DNA of 64,000 bases from Arenicellales bacterium (GCA_028284225.1 JANQSD010000002.1:105957-169956), one strand, 5' to 3'. Positions 1-9,893 are shown, numbered from the stretch's first letter. Notes: generated from the sequence alone by a model not told the origin. Made by a program: numbers and translations.

Positions 1-1403
1 GTATGTATCTCGTCACCAGTACGATCCAGAAAGCCGGTGTTAATAAAAATAATACGCTCTTTTACTCTGCGAATACATTCCGCCAGATTTACTGTTGTAC
101 GCCGCTCCTCATCCATGACACCTATTTTTACCGTGTTTTGTTCAAGATCAAGCGCCTGCTCTACACGTGAGAACAATTCTGCCGTTGCTTCTACCTCATC
201 AGGGCCATGTAGTTTCGGTTTAACAATATAAACACTACCGGTGCGGCTATTTTTGAATTTACCGTTGCCCAACAAGTCATGCTTGGCACAAAGAATAGTG
301 ATCATGGCATCAAGAAAACCTTCCGGAATTTCATTACCTTGCGTATCCAGTACTGCATCGGTATACATATGCATACCGACATTTCGCACCAACATCAAAC
401 TGCGTCCTGACACTGTAAACGGTTTACCTTCCGGACTAATGAACTCATAGTCCGATTGCATGACTCGCTCAACCGTTTTACCGTCCTTGGTTAAAGCATG
501 TTTTAAATCGCCTTTCATCAACCCCAGCCAATTGTTGTAACAGCGAAGCTTATCTTCTGCATCAACAGCTGAAACCGAATCTTCACAGTCCATAATCACC
601 GAAATAGCAGATTCAAGATTGACATCATAGATATTGGCTACATCACCTTTCCCAATAAACAAACCTTCGCCTATGCAAATTTCGAGATATAGGTTGTTTT
701 TGCGAAACAGCACCGTTCTTGGATTATCCGGATCACCTGTATAACCTGCGAATCGTTCGCGGTGACCTAAACCCGTGGTGCTGCCATCACCCATTACAAC
801 TTGCAGGTCACCTGATTTGATTTGATATTTGACTGCATAGCTGTGACTACCGACCGCCAGTGGAATAGTACGATCAAGAAAATCGCGTACATATTTAATA
901 ACTTTATTGCCACGTACCGGATTATATTTTTTAGTGCGCTTGCAACCTTGTTCCTCCATGATGACATCACTGCCATACAAAGCTGTATAAAGGCTGCCCC
1001 AGCGTGCATTACAAGCACTTAACGCATACCTGGCATTATCAACCGGCACAACCAATTGTGGCCCGGCTATTTGTGCTATTTCGTCATCTACGTTTTTGAC
1101 ATCAACTTTAAATGGTTCACCATTTTCAGCGATGTAACCAATTTGCTTAAGAAAGGATTTTTCAGCTTCCGGATCTTGAACACCGTTATCTTTATACCAC
1201 TGGCTGATCTGTGACTGTAGTTCATCACGTTTGTTAAGCAATTGCTGATTTTTGCCTGCCAGATCAGTAATGATTTGGGCGAACGACTGCCAAAAATGAT
1301 CCTCCTCAACCTGGGTGCCAGGGATAACCTGTTCGTTAATAAACTGATAAAGCCCGGCATCAACACTGAGTCCGGCAACTGTTACACGCTTTGATGATGA
1401 CAT
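1..1403 (-). CDS. glcB: malate synthase G (3' end cut by window edge)
   Basis: Malate synthase G condenses glyoxylate with acetyl-CoA to malate in the glyoxylate shunt. About 467 N-terminal residues are visible, starting MSSSKRVTVAGLSVD; family members are about 720 residues, so roughly the last third lies outside the window. Family-like stretches include NARWGSLYTALYG, the GDGSTTGLGHRERF region and IMDCEDSVSAVDAEDK. The ATG at 1401–1403 is followed by an open frame with no stop to base 1. The gene stands alone and reads out of the left edge; 81 bp separate it from the end of the upstream permease gene. Confidence 0.93.
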   Translation of the reverse strand, partial: MSSSKRVTVAGLSVDAGLYQFINEQVIPGTQVEEDHFWQSFAQIITDLAGKNQQLLNKRDELQSQISQWYKDNGVQDPEAEKSFLKQIGYIAENGEPFKVDVKNVDDEIAQIAGPQLVVPVDNARYALSACNARWGSLYTALYGSDVIMEEQGCKRTKKYNPVRGNKVIKYVRDFLDRTIPLAVGSHSYAVKYQIKSGDLQVVMGDGSTTGLGHRERFAGYTGDPDNPRTVLFRKNNLYLEICIGEGLFIGKGDVANIYDVNLESAISVIMDCEDSVSAVDAEDKLRCYNNWLGLMKGDLKHALTKDGKTVERVMQSDYEFISPEGKPFTVSGRSLMLVRNVGMHMYTDAVLDTQGNEIPEGFLDAMITILCAKHDLLGNGKFKNSRTGSVYIVKPKLHGPDEVEATAELFSRVEQALDLEQNTVKIGVMDEERRTTVNLAECIRRVKERIIFINTGFLDRTGDEIH

Positions 1404-1484
1404 GATGAATCTCTTATTAATCTACCGGTATGTTACCAAATCGATGTTTGGCCATAGCCTGCCTATGATGGATATAAAAACTAT

Positions 1485-3167
1485 TTATTTAGCAGCCAAA
1501 TGGCGACTCTGCGTTAATGAACGATTCAAAATAATAATAGGTATGAGTCCCGACAACACAATAACCAGTGCTCCCAAAGCACAACGTTCTAACTGCTCAT
1601 CCGAGGCATACTGATAAACGTATGTCGCCAAGGTATCAAAATTGAATGGTCTTAAAACCAAAGTAGCCGGCAATTCTTTCATGCAATCTACAAAAACCAA
1701 TAATAAAGCCGCCACAATGCCGCCCCTGAGTAATGGCAGGTGGAACTTGATCAGTGTTTCGCTGGCTGTGTAACCTAGGGTTCGAGCGGCCATATCCATA
1801 GTCGGTGTCACTTTAGTCATACTCGATTCAACGGAGCCAAACGCTACCGCCAGAAAACGAATCACATAGGCAAGTAAAATCGCAAATACTGTACCGCTAA
1901 ATAACAATCCCAAGTCATAGCCAAAATACTTTTCACTCAAACTATCCAGCCATCGATCCAAGCTTGCTAAAGGAATGAGTACGCCCAATGCCAAAATAAC
2001 ACCCGGCAATGCATAACCCATGCTAGTCAGGCGCACTGCAAAGCGATTAAACCAGCCCAATGACATCCAGCGACTATAAGTCAGGATTATGGCAAATAAT
2101 GTGGCTACAAATGCTGCGATCAATGAAAGGCTAATGCTATTGAAGAACAAAGCACGAAATTCAGCCGTCCAACTTTCAGCAAAATAAAGTACTGAGTAAT
2201 AAAGCAGTAAGCTGGATGGTACCAAGAACCCAAACACCACCGGCATTAAACATAACAACACAACCAACCACTTTTTCGTTCCACTCAACCGAGTAATTGG
2301 CAGGTGTTCAAAACGATGGTGACCTTGTTGAAAATAACGCTGCTGACGACGACTTATGCGTTCAAGCCAGACCAATAACATTACAAAAGTTAAGGCAATA
2401 GTTGAAATTTGTGCCGCGCCACCCAGATTATTCATGTTAAGCCAAACATCGAAAATGCCAGTGGTAAACGTTTGCACGGCGAAATAATCGACCGTACCAA
2501 AATCATTAAGTGTTTCCATTAAGGCTAATGTCAATCCGAGCACAATAGATGGCCTGGCCAACGGCAATGCAACTTTAAAAAACGTATATGTTTGGCTGCG
2601 CCCTAATACACGGCTGGATTCCAGCATACTCGGTGATAACTCCAGAAAACCGGCCCGTGCAGTAATATAAACATATGGGTACAGCACCAAACTCATGACA
2701 AATACGGCACCCGGCAAAGTGCGAATGTCCACAAACCAGTAATCCTTGGCACTGACCCAACCAAACATGTCACGCAAGAACCCCTGCACTGGCCCTGAAA
2801 ACTCCAGTAAATCGGTATAGGCGTAAGCAATCACATAGGCCGGCATGGCAATCGGAACGATTAATAGCCACTCAAACAGCTTTTTTGCCGGAAAATCATA
2901 CAGCGTAACAAACCAGGCCGTGGCCACACCAATCAGTAAAACGCCGATACTGACACCCAGCATCAACAGCAAAGAATTCATCACATAACGCGGTAATACA
3001 GTGCTCAACAGATGCGGCCAAATATTCTCTTTGGGAAATAATGACAGGCCCAGAATAGAAACAACCGGAATCACTACCATTAACGTAAGCAGCACCAGCA
3101 TGACATTCCATGTCGTTAGCATGGATTCGGTATTTTTCATGGCAATGGGTTGCTCTACAGTCTGCAC
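1485..3167 (-). CDS. iron(III) ABC transporter, two-domain permease (FbpB/SfuB-like)
   Basis: This is an inner-membrane permease of about 560 residues with two fused binding-protein-dependent transport domains, the arrangement of FbpB/SfuB-type ferric iron importers. Many hydrophobic segments are visible, and each half carries an EAA-type loop (AARAGFLELSPSMLESSRVLG and ESSMTKVTPTMDMAARTLG regions). The first codon at 3165–3167 is GTG; an ATG nine codons downstream (3140) is an alternative and neither has a clear ribosome site. A Fur-box-like sequence lies about 35 bp upstream, fitting iron repression. No ATPase gene follows and the likely binding protein (fbpA-like) lies 17 kb away, so the transporter is split. 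Specificity is inferred from family resemblance and the Fur site. Confidence 0.85.
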   Translation of the reverse strand: MQTVEQPIAMKNTESMLTTWNVMLVLLTLMVVIPVVSILGLSLFPKENIWPHLLSTVLPRYVMNSLLLMLGVSIGVLLIGVATAWFVTLYDFPAKKLFEWLLIVPIAMPAYVIAYAYTDLLEFSGPVQGFLRDMFGWVSAKDYWFVDIRTLPGAVFVMSLVLYPYVYITARAGFLELSPSMLESSRVLGRSQTYTFFKVALPLARPSIVLGLTLALMETLNDFGTVDYFAVQTFTTGIFDVWLNMNNLGGAAQISTIALTFVMLLVWLERISRRQQRYFQQGHHRFEHLPITRLSGTKKWLVVLLCLMPVVFGFLVPSSLLLYYSVLYFAESWTAEFRALFFNSISLSLIAAFVATLFAIILTYSRWMSLGWFNRFAVRLTSMGYALPGVILALGVLIPLASLDRWLDSLSEKYFGYDLGLLFSGTVFAILLAYVIRFLAVAFGSVESSMTKVTPTMDMAARTLGYTASETLIKFHLPLLRGGIVAALLLVFVDCMKELPATLVLRPFNFDTLATYVYQYASDEQLERCALGALVIVLSGLIPIIILNRSLTQSRHLAAK

Positions 3168-3200
3168 AGCTTGAATCTATATTATCGGGAGACGTAGAGT

Positions 3201-3220
3201 ATCATGAATGATTCTTATTT
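3201..3220 (-). promoter_or_regulatory. Fur-box-like site upstream of the iron permease
   Basis: Read on the minus strand the site contains AATAAGAATCATTCAT, close to the Fur consensus GATAATGATAATCATTATC. It sits about 35 bp upstream of the permease start, where repressor binding would block transcription. It is the weakest of the five such sites in the window. Confidence 0.55.
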
Positions 3221-3383
3221 ACATGATTACGCTCAATACTAGACCATAGAAAAATAATAAATTTTTTTAAAAACCCAATTTCACAGCAACGGCTACAGTA
3301 ATATTTTTTTCCGGTTGTTAATTTTTTCTTAAGATTTGCATCTAAATAATTCCTGCCACTTCAATCTGTAGCAGGAAATAATC

Positions 3384-3485
3384 ATGAACGCTTCGATTAC
3401 CAGAATCGCCAGTGAGGCCAAAGGGCCGATTTACTTATCGATTGTTCAAACTTTGTTGTGGTTATTTTATCCAATAGACGACTAA
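3384..3485 (+). CDS. possible 33-residue hydrophobic small protein
   Basis: A short frame runs from ATG 3384 to TAA 3485 with AGGAA eight bases upstream of the ATG. The peptide begins MNASITRIASEAKGP and ends with a hydrophobic stretch (IYLSIVQTLLWLFYPIDD), so it could lie in a membrane. It sits alone between the divergent iron permease and the convergent haem ABC operon. I recognise no family. It could be chance; the ribosome site and the hydrophobic tail are the only support. Confidence 0.3.
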   Translation: MNASITRIASEAKGPIYLSIVQTLLWLFYPIDD

Positions 3486-3603
3486 CCCACCGCAATAATA
3501 AATAAGATGATACCTTCAAGCTGGCTATCCCAAGTTAGGCAAATATTGTTTTCACCAGCAATGGCTTAAATGCCAGTAGTCATAAAAAACATCAACGAGG
3601 CCG

Positions 3604-4407
3604 CTAGTGTCTCTGATAAATTAAAACCCTGCGATTTGAACTAGGATGGTGAAACACTTCCATATCCACATTGTAAACTTGCTTGATTCTGATTTCATTA
3701 AGTCCACTTTCAACCGGACCAGTGTAGATATTTTCACCCTTGTTTAACATTAATATTTGATCCGCATATTCATTAACGAGCTGTAAATCATGAATGATCG
3801 AAATGATTGTCAAACCTTTACGTTTCAACATATTTAATAAGCTCAATAAAGTGTGTTGATGCAGCAAATCCAATGCAGATGTGGGTTCATCAAGTAGTAG
3901 ACATTTTCCTCGAAAATCATCTTCCTCATAGACTTGAGCCAAAACCCGCGCCAATTGCACACGCTGCTTTTCACCACCGGAAAGTGCTGGATATTTTCTG
4001 TGCTTTAAATGAGAAATATCCAGTAGATCCATTAGATGATCGACAATCCGACGATTTATATCTGCCGAAGTTGAATGCGGCAATCTTCCCAAACTAATTA
4101 CTTCATCAACCCAAAAGTCAAATTCCAGGGTGTATTGTTGGGGTAATACAGCTAACTGTTGTGCCCGTTTTTGGCTATCGATTTGGTCAATTCGTTGCCC
4201 GAAGTAAAAAACCTGTCCGGTAAAAGGTTTCAATTCTGCAGCTAAAAGTTTAAAAAAAGTGGTTTTACCCGCTCCGTTGGAACCAACAACAGCGAAGAAT
4301 TGTGAAGATGGTATTTCAATATTGATATTACTCAATAATTCAACCTGCCCGGTATTTCGATTTACATATCGAAAGCTTAAATTTTTTGTTTTAAACGCAT
4401 ATGACAT
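3604..4407 (-). CDS. hmuV: haem ABC transporter ATP-binding protein (HmuV-like)
   Basis: The 267-residue ATPase powers haem import across the inner membrane with the HmuU-like permease. It shows Walker A GSNGAGKT at residues 42–49, the signature LSGGEKQRVQLARVLAQ, Walker B CLLLDEPTSALD and a downstream switch histidine (IIHDL). Its start lies three bases after the permease stop, so the two are surely co-transcribed. It is the last gene of hmuS-T-U-V. Haem rather than siderophore as substrate is inferred from the HemS-like gene in the operon. Confidence 0.88.
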   Translation of the reverse strand: MSYAFKTKNLSFRYVNRNTGQVELLSNINIEIPSSQFFAVVGSNGAGKTTFFKLLAAELKPFTGQVFYFGQRIDQIDSQKRAQQLAVLPQQYTLEFDFWVDEVISLGRLPHSTSADINRRIVDHLMDLLDISHLKHRKYPALSGGEKQRVQLARVLAQVYEEDDFRGKCLLLDEPTSALDLLHQHTLLSLLNMLKRKGLTIISIIHDLQLVNEYADQILMLNKGENIYTGPVESGLNEIRIKQVYNVDMEVFHHPSSNRRVLIYQRH

Positions 4408-4410
4408 ATA

Positions 4411-5430
4411 TTAACGATGATGTTGGTTGCGATAGTGGATAAGTAAGAATATAAAAAATGGTGCACCTATCATTGCAGTGATTAAGCCCACTGGAATTTC
4501 TGCCGGTTTAATTAAGGTTTTGGCTAGTGAATCAGATGACAACATGATAATTGCACCGATTAAGGCTGTTAAAGGTAGCAACTGACGGTGAGATGGCCCG
4601 ACGATTAACCTGACGATATGTGGCGCAATCAAACCAATAAATCCGATCACACCTGAGAACGCTGTCAACATACAAACACTTAGCGTAGAGCTCAATAAAA
4701 GCGATTTTTTCATTAACTCAACATTGATACCGAGATGTCTGGCTTCAGATTCACCCAACAAAACTGCATCCAGTGCTCTGGCATAATGAAATAAGAGTAA
4801 TAAAAATGGCACAGTAGCCATTAGGCAGATTGAAAGCTGCAAATAGGAAAAGGAATGTAAGCCTCCCATCAGCCAGGTATTGATATCACGCAAAGCAACA
4901 TCGTTGGCAAAATACTGCAACATATTCACCAGAGTAATGGCTATGGCATTAATGGCTATGCCACCTAACAACATGTAGACAGTTGAAACACCGAATTGTG
5001 TTTTGCCCATAATGTAGACCAGTAATACAGCTACCAAGCCCATTAGAAAAGCTGATCCGGCAATAATAAACTGCCCCTCAATTGCAAAACGCAATGATGG
5101 TAACAACACAATTGCCAGTGCTGCGCCTAGCGCCGCACCGCTGGTCACACCCAGCAGTCCCGGGTCGGCCAAAGGATTACGAAATAAACTTTGTAGTACT
5201 GCTCCACACAATGCCATGCTGATACCGACCATGATCGCGGCTAACACTCTAGGTATGCGCAATTGAAATAAGATATAGCTATGTTGATCATGTTCAGAAT
5301 TCAAAGCTCTAGTAAGAAAGTTGGTTATTGAGATGTCGACAGGTCCTGTGGTTACCACGATTACTGTAACGACAGGAAATAAAAATAATAATGACAGCTT
5401 AAGATACTTAAGCTTTTCAACTCGTTGCAT
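4411..5430 (-). CDS. hmuU: haem ABC transporter permease (FecCD family, HmuU-like)
   Basis: This is a 339-residue FecCD-type permease with about ten membrane segments. Family stretches include LRIPRVLAAIMVGISMALCGAVLQSLFRNPLADPGLLG near residues 53–90 and GVIGFIGLIAPHIVRLIVGPSHR near 260, typical of the BtuC/HmuU fold. It follows the hmuT-like gene after 117 bp, a gap filled by the relic of a repeat element, and is followed at once by hmuV. Confidence 0.9.
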   Translation of the reverse strand: MQRVEKLKYLKLSLLFLFPVVTVIVVTTGPVDISITNFLTRALNSEHDQHSYILFQLRIPRVLAAIMVGISMALCGAVLQSLFRNPLADPGLLGVTSGAALGAALAIVLLPSLRFAIEGQFIIAGSAFLMGLVAVLLVYIMGKTQFGVSTVYMLLGGIAINAIAITLVNMLQYFANDVALRDINTWLMGGLHSFSYLQLSICLMATVPFLLLLFHYARALDAVLLGESEARHLGINVELMKKSLLLSSTLSVCMLTAFSGVIGFIGLIAPHIVRLIVGPSHRQLLPLTALIGAIIMLSSDSLAKTLIKPAEIPVGLITAMIGAPFFIFLLIHYRNQHHR

Positions 5431-5447
5431 AAAGAATACCGAACACC

Positions 5448-5552
5448 ATTAAATCTATCTCAACACAACTAAGTAAAGTTCAAACGTGCCAAAAAAGAGC
5501 GAAAAAGCAAAATTCACACATCGTAAATAAGCATTTTGAGGTAGATTTTAAT
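5448..5552. mobile_element. decayed copy of the 14.5-kb MITE (family A)
   Basis: The gap between the hmuT-like stop and hmuU aligns by eye, with small indels, to the left two-thirds of the element at 14541–14688. It begins ATTAAATCTATCTC, against ATTAGAACCTAGCTC there; both contain GTTCAnAC, GAGCGAAAAA and AGCATTTTGAG in the same order. The right terminal repeat is missing or unrecognisable where the copy meets the 3' end of hmuT. This is an old, probably immobile remnant inside a haem operon. Confidence 0.5.
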
Positions 5553-6463
5553 TATTGTTTGGTTGCAAGTCTGTCGTTGCACTTAGCTGGTTATGTGTAC
5601 TGTTCTCATCATTCAAGCCCAGGTTATTTAGTATTTCGATCATCTCAGCAATGATACCCGGACCATAACCGCCACTAAGACTAGCGCCTGTAACAGTACT
5701 GAGTTTGTGATTGACAATGGCGTCTGTCGACTCAATACCTGGCAACATTTCGATCAATATTTGCTCGTCAATCGGTTCCGCCCGTGTATCCAATACTAGG
5801 ATAACTTCAGGATTAATCGCTATGATTGACTCACTGGATAACACCCGATAACCCTCAAATGCTGCAGCATTAGTGAAACCCAATGAATTGATCAAGGCAT
5901 TTGCATTAGTTCCGCTTCCGGAAATTCTTGGCGAACCTTTCCCATTAAGATAACAAAAATAATGCACGTTGCTTTTTTATAGATTTCTTAAGTTCTTCAA
6001 AGGTCTGTTTTTGTTGATTAATTTGTTCAATCAACATATCAGTATCTGGATTTTTCGACAGTAATCTACTGAGTTGTTTTATATTCCGCTTTAATTGCTC
6101 AACTGAATATGCCGGTTCAATTATAACCAGTTCAACATCACTGTTTTTTAATTGATTCACTACTGAATCCGGCCCCATATCGGTAGTTCCGATAATCATG
6201 TCAGGTGCCAGAGATAACAAACCTTCGGCGCTTAAATTACGTTGGTAACCAACATTGGGAAGAGACGAATATTTGGGTGAGGCTTGGACACTGGTTGAAT
6301 CCACCGCGATTAGATTATCCTCTAAGCCCAAGCCTGAAATCATCTCGGTAACACTGGCTCCAATAGAAATGATCTTTTGAGTTTTATTGGCTAATGCAGT
6401 CGGAGAAATTATTAACTTAACTAAAAATAATACTGCTATAAGGATTGAATGAGATTTAACCAT
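5548..6463 (-). pseudogene. hmuT: haem periplasmic binding protein (HmuT-like), interrupted by a one-base frameshift
   Basis: The gene would encode a roughly 304-residue periplasmic haem-binding protein with signal peptide MVKSHSILIAVLFLVKLIIS. It is broken in two: residues 1–172 end at a TAA (5945–5947) just after RALFLLS, and the rest (NGKGSPRISGSGTNANALI and onward to QPNNN) continues in the +1 frame. Removing one T at 5947 restores ALFLLSNGKGSP, matching the family pattern (RVLFLL…G…AG.GT.ADA). The cause may be mutation, sequencing error or +1 recoding at TCT-TAA. The start overlaps the end of hmuS by 28 bp. Both halves keep good coding sequence, so any loss is recent. Confidence 0.8.
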
Positions 6464-7506
6464 GACCTTCTCTCCATTTGACCGGGTTTGCGTTCACCAA
6501 ATATCTGAACAATCAAATTACCCTGCTTATCGAAAACTTCCAATGAATTCACTTCACCACCGTCCGCTGGTTTTCTGACCGCCCATATTTCGTCGATATC
6601 AGTCTGCTTTACATGTAAATTAAAATCCGAATCCATAACATTAATCCAATCCCCCGTTTGCCGAACTTTGTGAATAGCTCCGGTATGAATTTGCACAATA
6701 CCCGGATTGGCAACAAAAATCATTAGTGGTATTTGCTTGCCTGAGGCAACTCGTAAACACGTTTCCAATGCATCAACCGGCAACGGTTTAGCTAGATTAA
6801 GACCGACTAAGTGCAGTGCTTGTTGTCGTGTCAAACCTAAGCGCTTTAACATCGGAAAAAACTGATGCGGATCTTTTAGAGAACGCCATTCTGATTTTAA
6901 CTGCGTGGCCTGACCACGATGACTATATTTATGCTTATCAGGTAATTTTGACTCTTGCTCTTTACCATTAGTCTCAACCTGCATGGTTGGCGATTGATCG
7001 TCAGCTTTTAAATCCTCAATAAGCTGATTGTAAGCATCAACATTACTTTGCTGTTTCAAATAAATCTTGTGAATCGCTCTTCCATGATCATCGAAAAACT
7101 GCAAACTCTTTAGTAATCCTTTAGGATTTTGTACATCTGCCGCAAACACATGTACCCAACGATTCAAAAACATCCGCAAATCTATTTCATGATTCATCAC
7201 CAAACCCATACTTTGAGTTATGCGAATATTGTCGTAAACACCTACTCTTTCATGTACAGAAGATCGGTTTCTGGATAAGGCCATAACCGGACCGAGTTCT
7301 TTAAGGCGTGAAAAAATCTGCTGCCATTCTGGACGTAAACGCGTAGCAGCATCAGGACATTGGCTTGCTAGTAACTCTCCCTCGGACACTCCTAATTGGT
7401 AAGCAGCATCTACAATTCGTAGTTTAGGTTGTCTTCGTTTTAAGCAATTCAATCTTTGCGGCAGGCTATTTGGCAAGGTATTCATAAAGCAAAACTCACA
7501 ACTCAT
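6436..7506 (-). CDS. hmuS: haemin-degrading/haem-carrier protein (HemS/HmuS-like)
   Basis: The 356-residue cytoplasmic protein belongs to the HemS/HmuS/ChuS family, which binds imported haem and helps release its iron. Two related halves are visible, the first with ALSRNRSSVHERVGVYDNI and HEIDLRMFLNRWVHVFA, the second with LIFVANPGIVQIHTGAI and LNVMDSDFNLHV-type segments, as expected of the duplicated HemS fold. An in-frame ATG at 7485 is an alternative start and no strong ribosome site separates them. It is first in the hmuS-T-U-V operon and diverges from the receptor across a Fur-box-like site. Confidence 0.88.
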   Translation of the reverse strand: MSCEFCFMNTLPNSLPQRLNCLKRRQPKLRIVDAAYQLGVSEGELLASQCPDAATRLRPEWQQIFSRLKELGPVMALSRNRSSVHERVGVYDNIRITQSMGLVMNHEIDLRMFLNRWVHVFAADVQNPKGLLKSLQFFDDHGRAIHKIYLKQQSNVDAYNQLIEDLKADDQSPTMQVETNGKEQESKLPDKHKYSHRGQATQLKSEWRSLKDPHQFFPMLKRLGLTRQQALHLVGLNLAKPLPVDALETCLRVASGKQIPLMIFVANPGIVQIHTGAIHKVRQTGDWINVMDSDFNLHVKQTDIDEIWAVRKPADGGEVNSLEVFDKQGNLIVQIFGERKPGQMERRSWLNLIQSL

Positions 7507-7561
7507 TAAGTAAAGACCATCAGGGTTTTAGTCGATCTTACATAATAAAAATAATAATTGC

Positions 7562-7581
7562 AAATGAGAATCGTTCGCATT
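7562..7581. promoter_or_regulatory. Fur-box-like site in the divergent hmuS/hmuR promoter region
   Basis: The 86-bp gap between the divergent hmuS and hmuR genes holds AATGAGAATCGTTCGCATT, a near-palindromic Fur-type sequence within an AT-rich block. It ends about 12 bp before the hmuR start. Because it also lies in the promoter region of hmuS it could control both directions. Confidence 0.75.
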
Positions 7582-7592
7582 ATTATTTTTAT

Positions 7593-9893
7593 ATGAAGAT
7601 TACGTTTAGGACTTACAAAACCATGCCAATTTCTACCCTTTTACCAAGTTCTGTCCATAAATCATTTGCGGGTATTTTGGTGGTCTTGCTATCTCCTATC
7701 GCTATTGCTCAGGAACAGATGCAAGACGAAATATTTCTAAATGAAATTTTGATCACGGGCTCACGTAATGAATCTCCTGCTAATGAGTTACCAGTGAAAT
7801 CGGATGTGGTAAGCACCGAGGACGCAGATGCACAGCTTGCCGATGATATACAAACTTTAACTCGCTATACGCCCGGTGTTGAAGTTGGAGGGAGCGCTGG
7901 CAGTCGCTTCGGCTTAAGTGGCTTTACGATACGTGGTATCGGTGGTGATCGGGTCAAAATCATGGTTGATGGAATCGATCAAGCAAATGACTTTGATTTC
8001 GGTCCATTTTTGAGTTCGCGCCGTGATTACTTTGAAATCGAGAGCATGAAAGCAGCCGAGGTTATACGTGGTCCTGCTTCGGCACTTTATGGCAGTGATG
8101 CACTTGGCGGTATTGTGGGATTTAGAACTAAGGATCCAAATGACTTTTTTGAAACGAACGATGATGAAAGTCATGCGGAAATTAAAACCGCCTATCGCAG
8201 CAGTGATGAATCATTCGCAGGAACGTTATCCTTGGCAAATCGAACGGGTGATTTAGAAAGCCTGTTGATTTATACGCATAGAAGTGGTCATGAACGGGAG
8301 ACACATTCCAGCGCTGATATCACAGGCGCTTCGAGGCCCAGCGCTAATCCCAGTGATTTTGGCTCTGACAATGTCCTGACCAAGTTTTATTACCAGCTTA
8401 ATCCAGACAATCGCCTTGGTGTAACCTTCGAGCACTTTAATACTGATGAGCAATTCGACATACTCAGTAATACCGGCACATCTGCAGTTAATATTCCCAA
8501 TGCACCCCCTATTCTGACTAACACTCTAAGCAATACCGCCGATGATGAGAAACAACGTCAGCGCTTCAGTCTGGAATTGGAAAGCAATAATTCCAATACA
8601 TTATTCGACAAAAGCTTAACCAAGCTTGCATGGCAGGATTCAGAATCCAATCAAGTCACAGAATTTGACCGTTTAGTCAGTGTCGCCGGCAGTCCCTTCT
8701 TACCTCAGCAGCGCTTCAGAAATAGTGAGTATGAAGAAAACGGGTATTTCCTCGATCAACAATTTGACAAGTATATCTATAAGGACAGCACCGTTCACCA
8801 CCTTACTTATGGGTTAGATGTAAAAAACATCGATAGCAAGAGTTTAAGACAGGTAAGTGACAGAAGTTTAGTACCAACACTGAATAACGAAGAGCTATTA
8901 AGGGACTTCCCAAAATCTGAAATTCAAGAATATGCTCTGTATTTGCAGGATAATATCGAATTAGGAGAATTCAGATTGATACCCGGTATTCGTTACGACT
9001 ATTATGAATTCACACCTACTGTCGATGATTTATACCTTAACTCTAACCCAATAGATCGAGACCCAGATCCATTTGACGAGGATAGCCTGTCTTTGAAGCT
9101 TGGCGGTGTTTGGAATCTTAATTCTAACTGGTCACTTTTCGCTCAATATGCTGAAGGTTTTAAGGCCCCACAGGCTGATCAGATTTTTGGTGAATTTCAA
9201 AATGCACAACAAGGTTATCAGGTAATCGCCAACCCAAGCCTGACCCCCGAAACTAGCCGGGGTATAGATTTTGGTGTACGCATGCAAAATCATTTTGCCA
9301 GCTTTGAGACAACTGTTTTTTATACTAAATTTGATGATTTCATTGAGCAAACAAGTTTCTTCGATCCACGTGCCGGCTTATTAACTTTTCAATTCCAGAA
9401 CCGAGAAGAAGCCGAAATAAAAGGAATAGAGTTCAAAGGTGAATTATTATTAAATCAGTTCAGTGATGCACTGGACGGTTTTAAATTACAAGCCAGTGCA
9501 GCCTATGCCAGAGGTGATGGCAACGAAGAAAATCAACCAGAAAAACCACTTAATTCAATTGCGCCATTCAAATTTGTCACCAGCTTAAGCTATGACAATC
9601 CGGCAGAAAAATGGGGTAGTGAATTGTTTATTACTGCTGTTGAGCGTAAAGACAGAATTGATGAAGCCGATGATGAGTCGTTGTTTGCCTCTCCAGGATT
9701 TGCCACTGCTGATCTCAGTTTTTATTACAACATTACAGAAAACTTAAAATTAAATGCCGGGGTATTCAACCTTAGCGACAAAAAGTACTGGCGCTGGGAA
9801 GATGTTCGAGGATTATCACGAAACAACCCCGGACTGGATCGATTTACTCAACCAGGGCGTAATTATGCACTTAGTTTAAGCTGGGAGTTTTGA
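7593..9893 (+). CDS. hmuR: TonB-dependent haem/haemoprotein receptor (HmuR-like)
   Basis: This 766-residue outer-membrane receptor brings haem or haemoprotein into the periplasm using TonB energy. It has a signal peptide ending near AIAIA, a TonB-box-like EILITGSR, a plug domain (YTPGVEVGG, GFTIRGIGGDRVKIMVDG, VIRGPASALYGSDALGG) and a C-terminal β-barrel ending in aromatic F (YALSLSWEF). It is divergent from hmuSTUV and preceded by a Fur-type site. Ligand assignment rests on the neighbouring HemS-like gene, since TonB receptors are hard to tell apart by sequence alone. Confidence 0.9.
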   Translation: MKITFRTYKTMPISTLLPSSVHKSFAGILVVLLSPIAIAQEQMQDEIFLNEILITGSRNESPANELPVKSDVVSTEDADAQLADDIQTLTRYTPGVEVGGSAGSRFGLSGFTIRGIGGDRVKIMVDGIDQANDFDFGPFLSSRRDYFEIESMKAAEVIRGPASALYGSDALGGIVGFRTKDPNDFFETNDDESHAEIKTAYRSSDESFAGTLSLANRTGDLESLLIYTHRSGHERETHSSADITGASRPSANPSDFGSDNVLTKFYYQLNPDNRLGVTFEHFNTDEQFDILSNTGTSAVNIPNAPPILTNTLSNTADDEKQRQRFSLELESNNSNTLFDKSLTKLAWQDSESNQVTEFDRLVSVAGSPFLPQQRFRNSEYEENGYFLDQQFDKYIYKDSTVHHLTYGLDVKNIDSKSLRQVSDRSLVPTLNNEELLRDFPKSEIQEYALYLQDNIELGEFRLIPGIRYDYYEFTPTVDDLYLNSNPIDRDPDPFDEDSLSLKLGGVWNLNSNWSLFAQYAEGFKAPQADQIFGEFQNAQQGYQVIANPSLTPETSRGIDFGVRMQNHFASFETTVFYTKFDDFIEQTSFFDPRAGLLTFQFQNREEAEIKGIEFKGELLLNQFSDALDGFKLQASAAYARGDGNEENQPEKPLNSIAPFKFVTSLSYDNPAEKWGSELFITAVERKDRIDEADDESLFASPGFATADLSFYYNITENLKLNAGVFNLSDKKYWRWEDVRGLSRNNPGLDRFTQPGRNYALSLSWEF

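Noticed and set aside
37..450. Two plus-strand frames of 64 and 69 codons
   Set aside because: They lie antisense within the malate synthase G reading frame, which is far better supported by family motifs.
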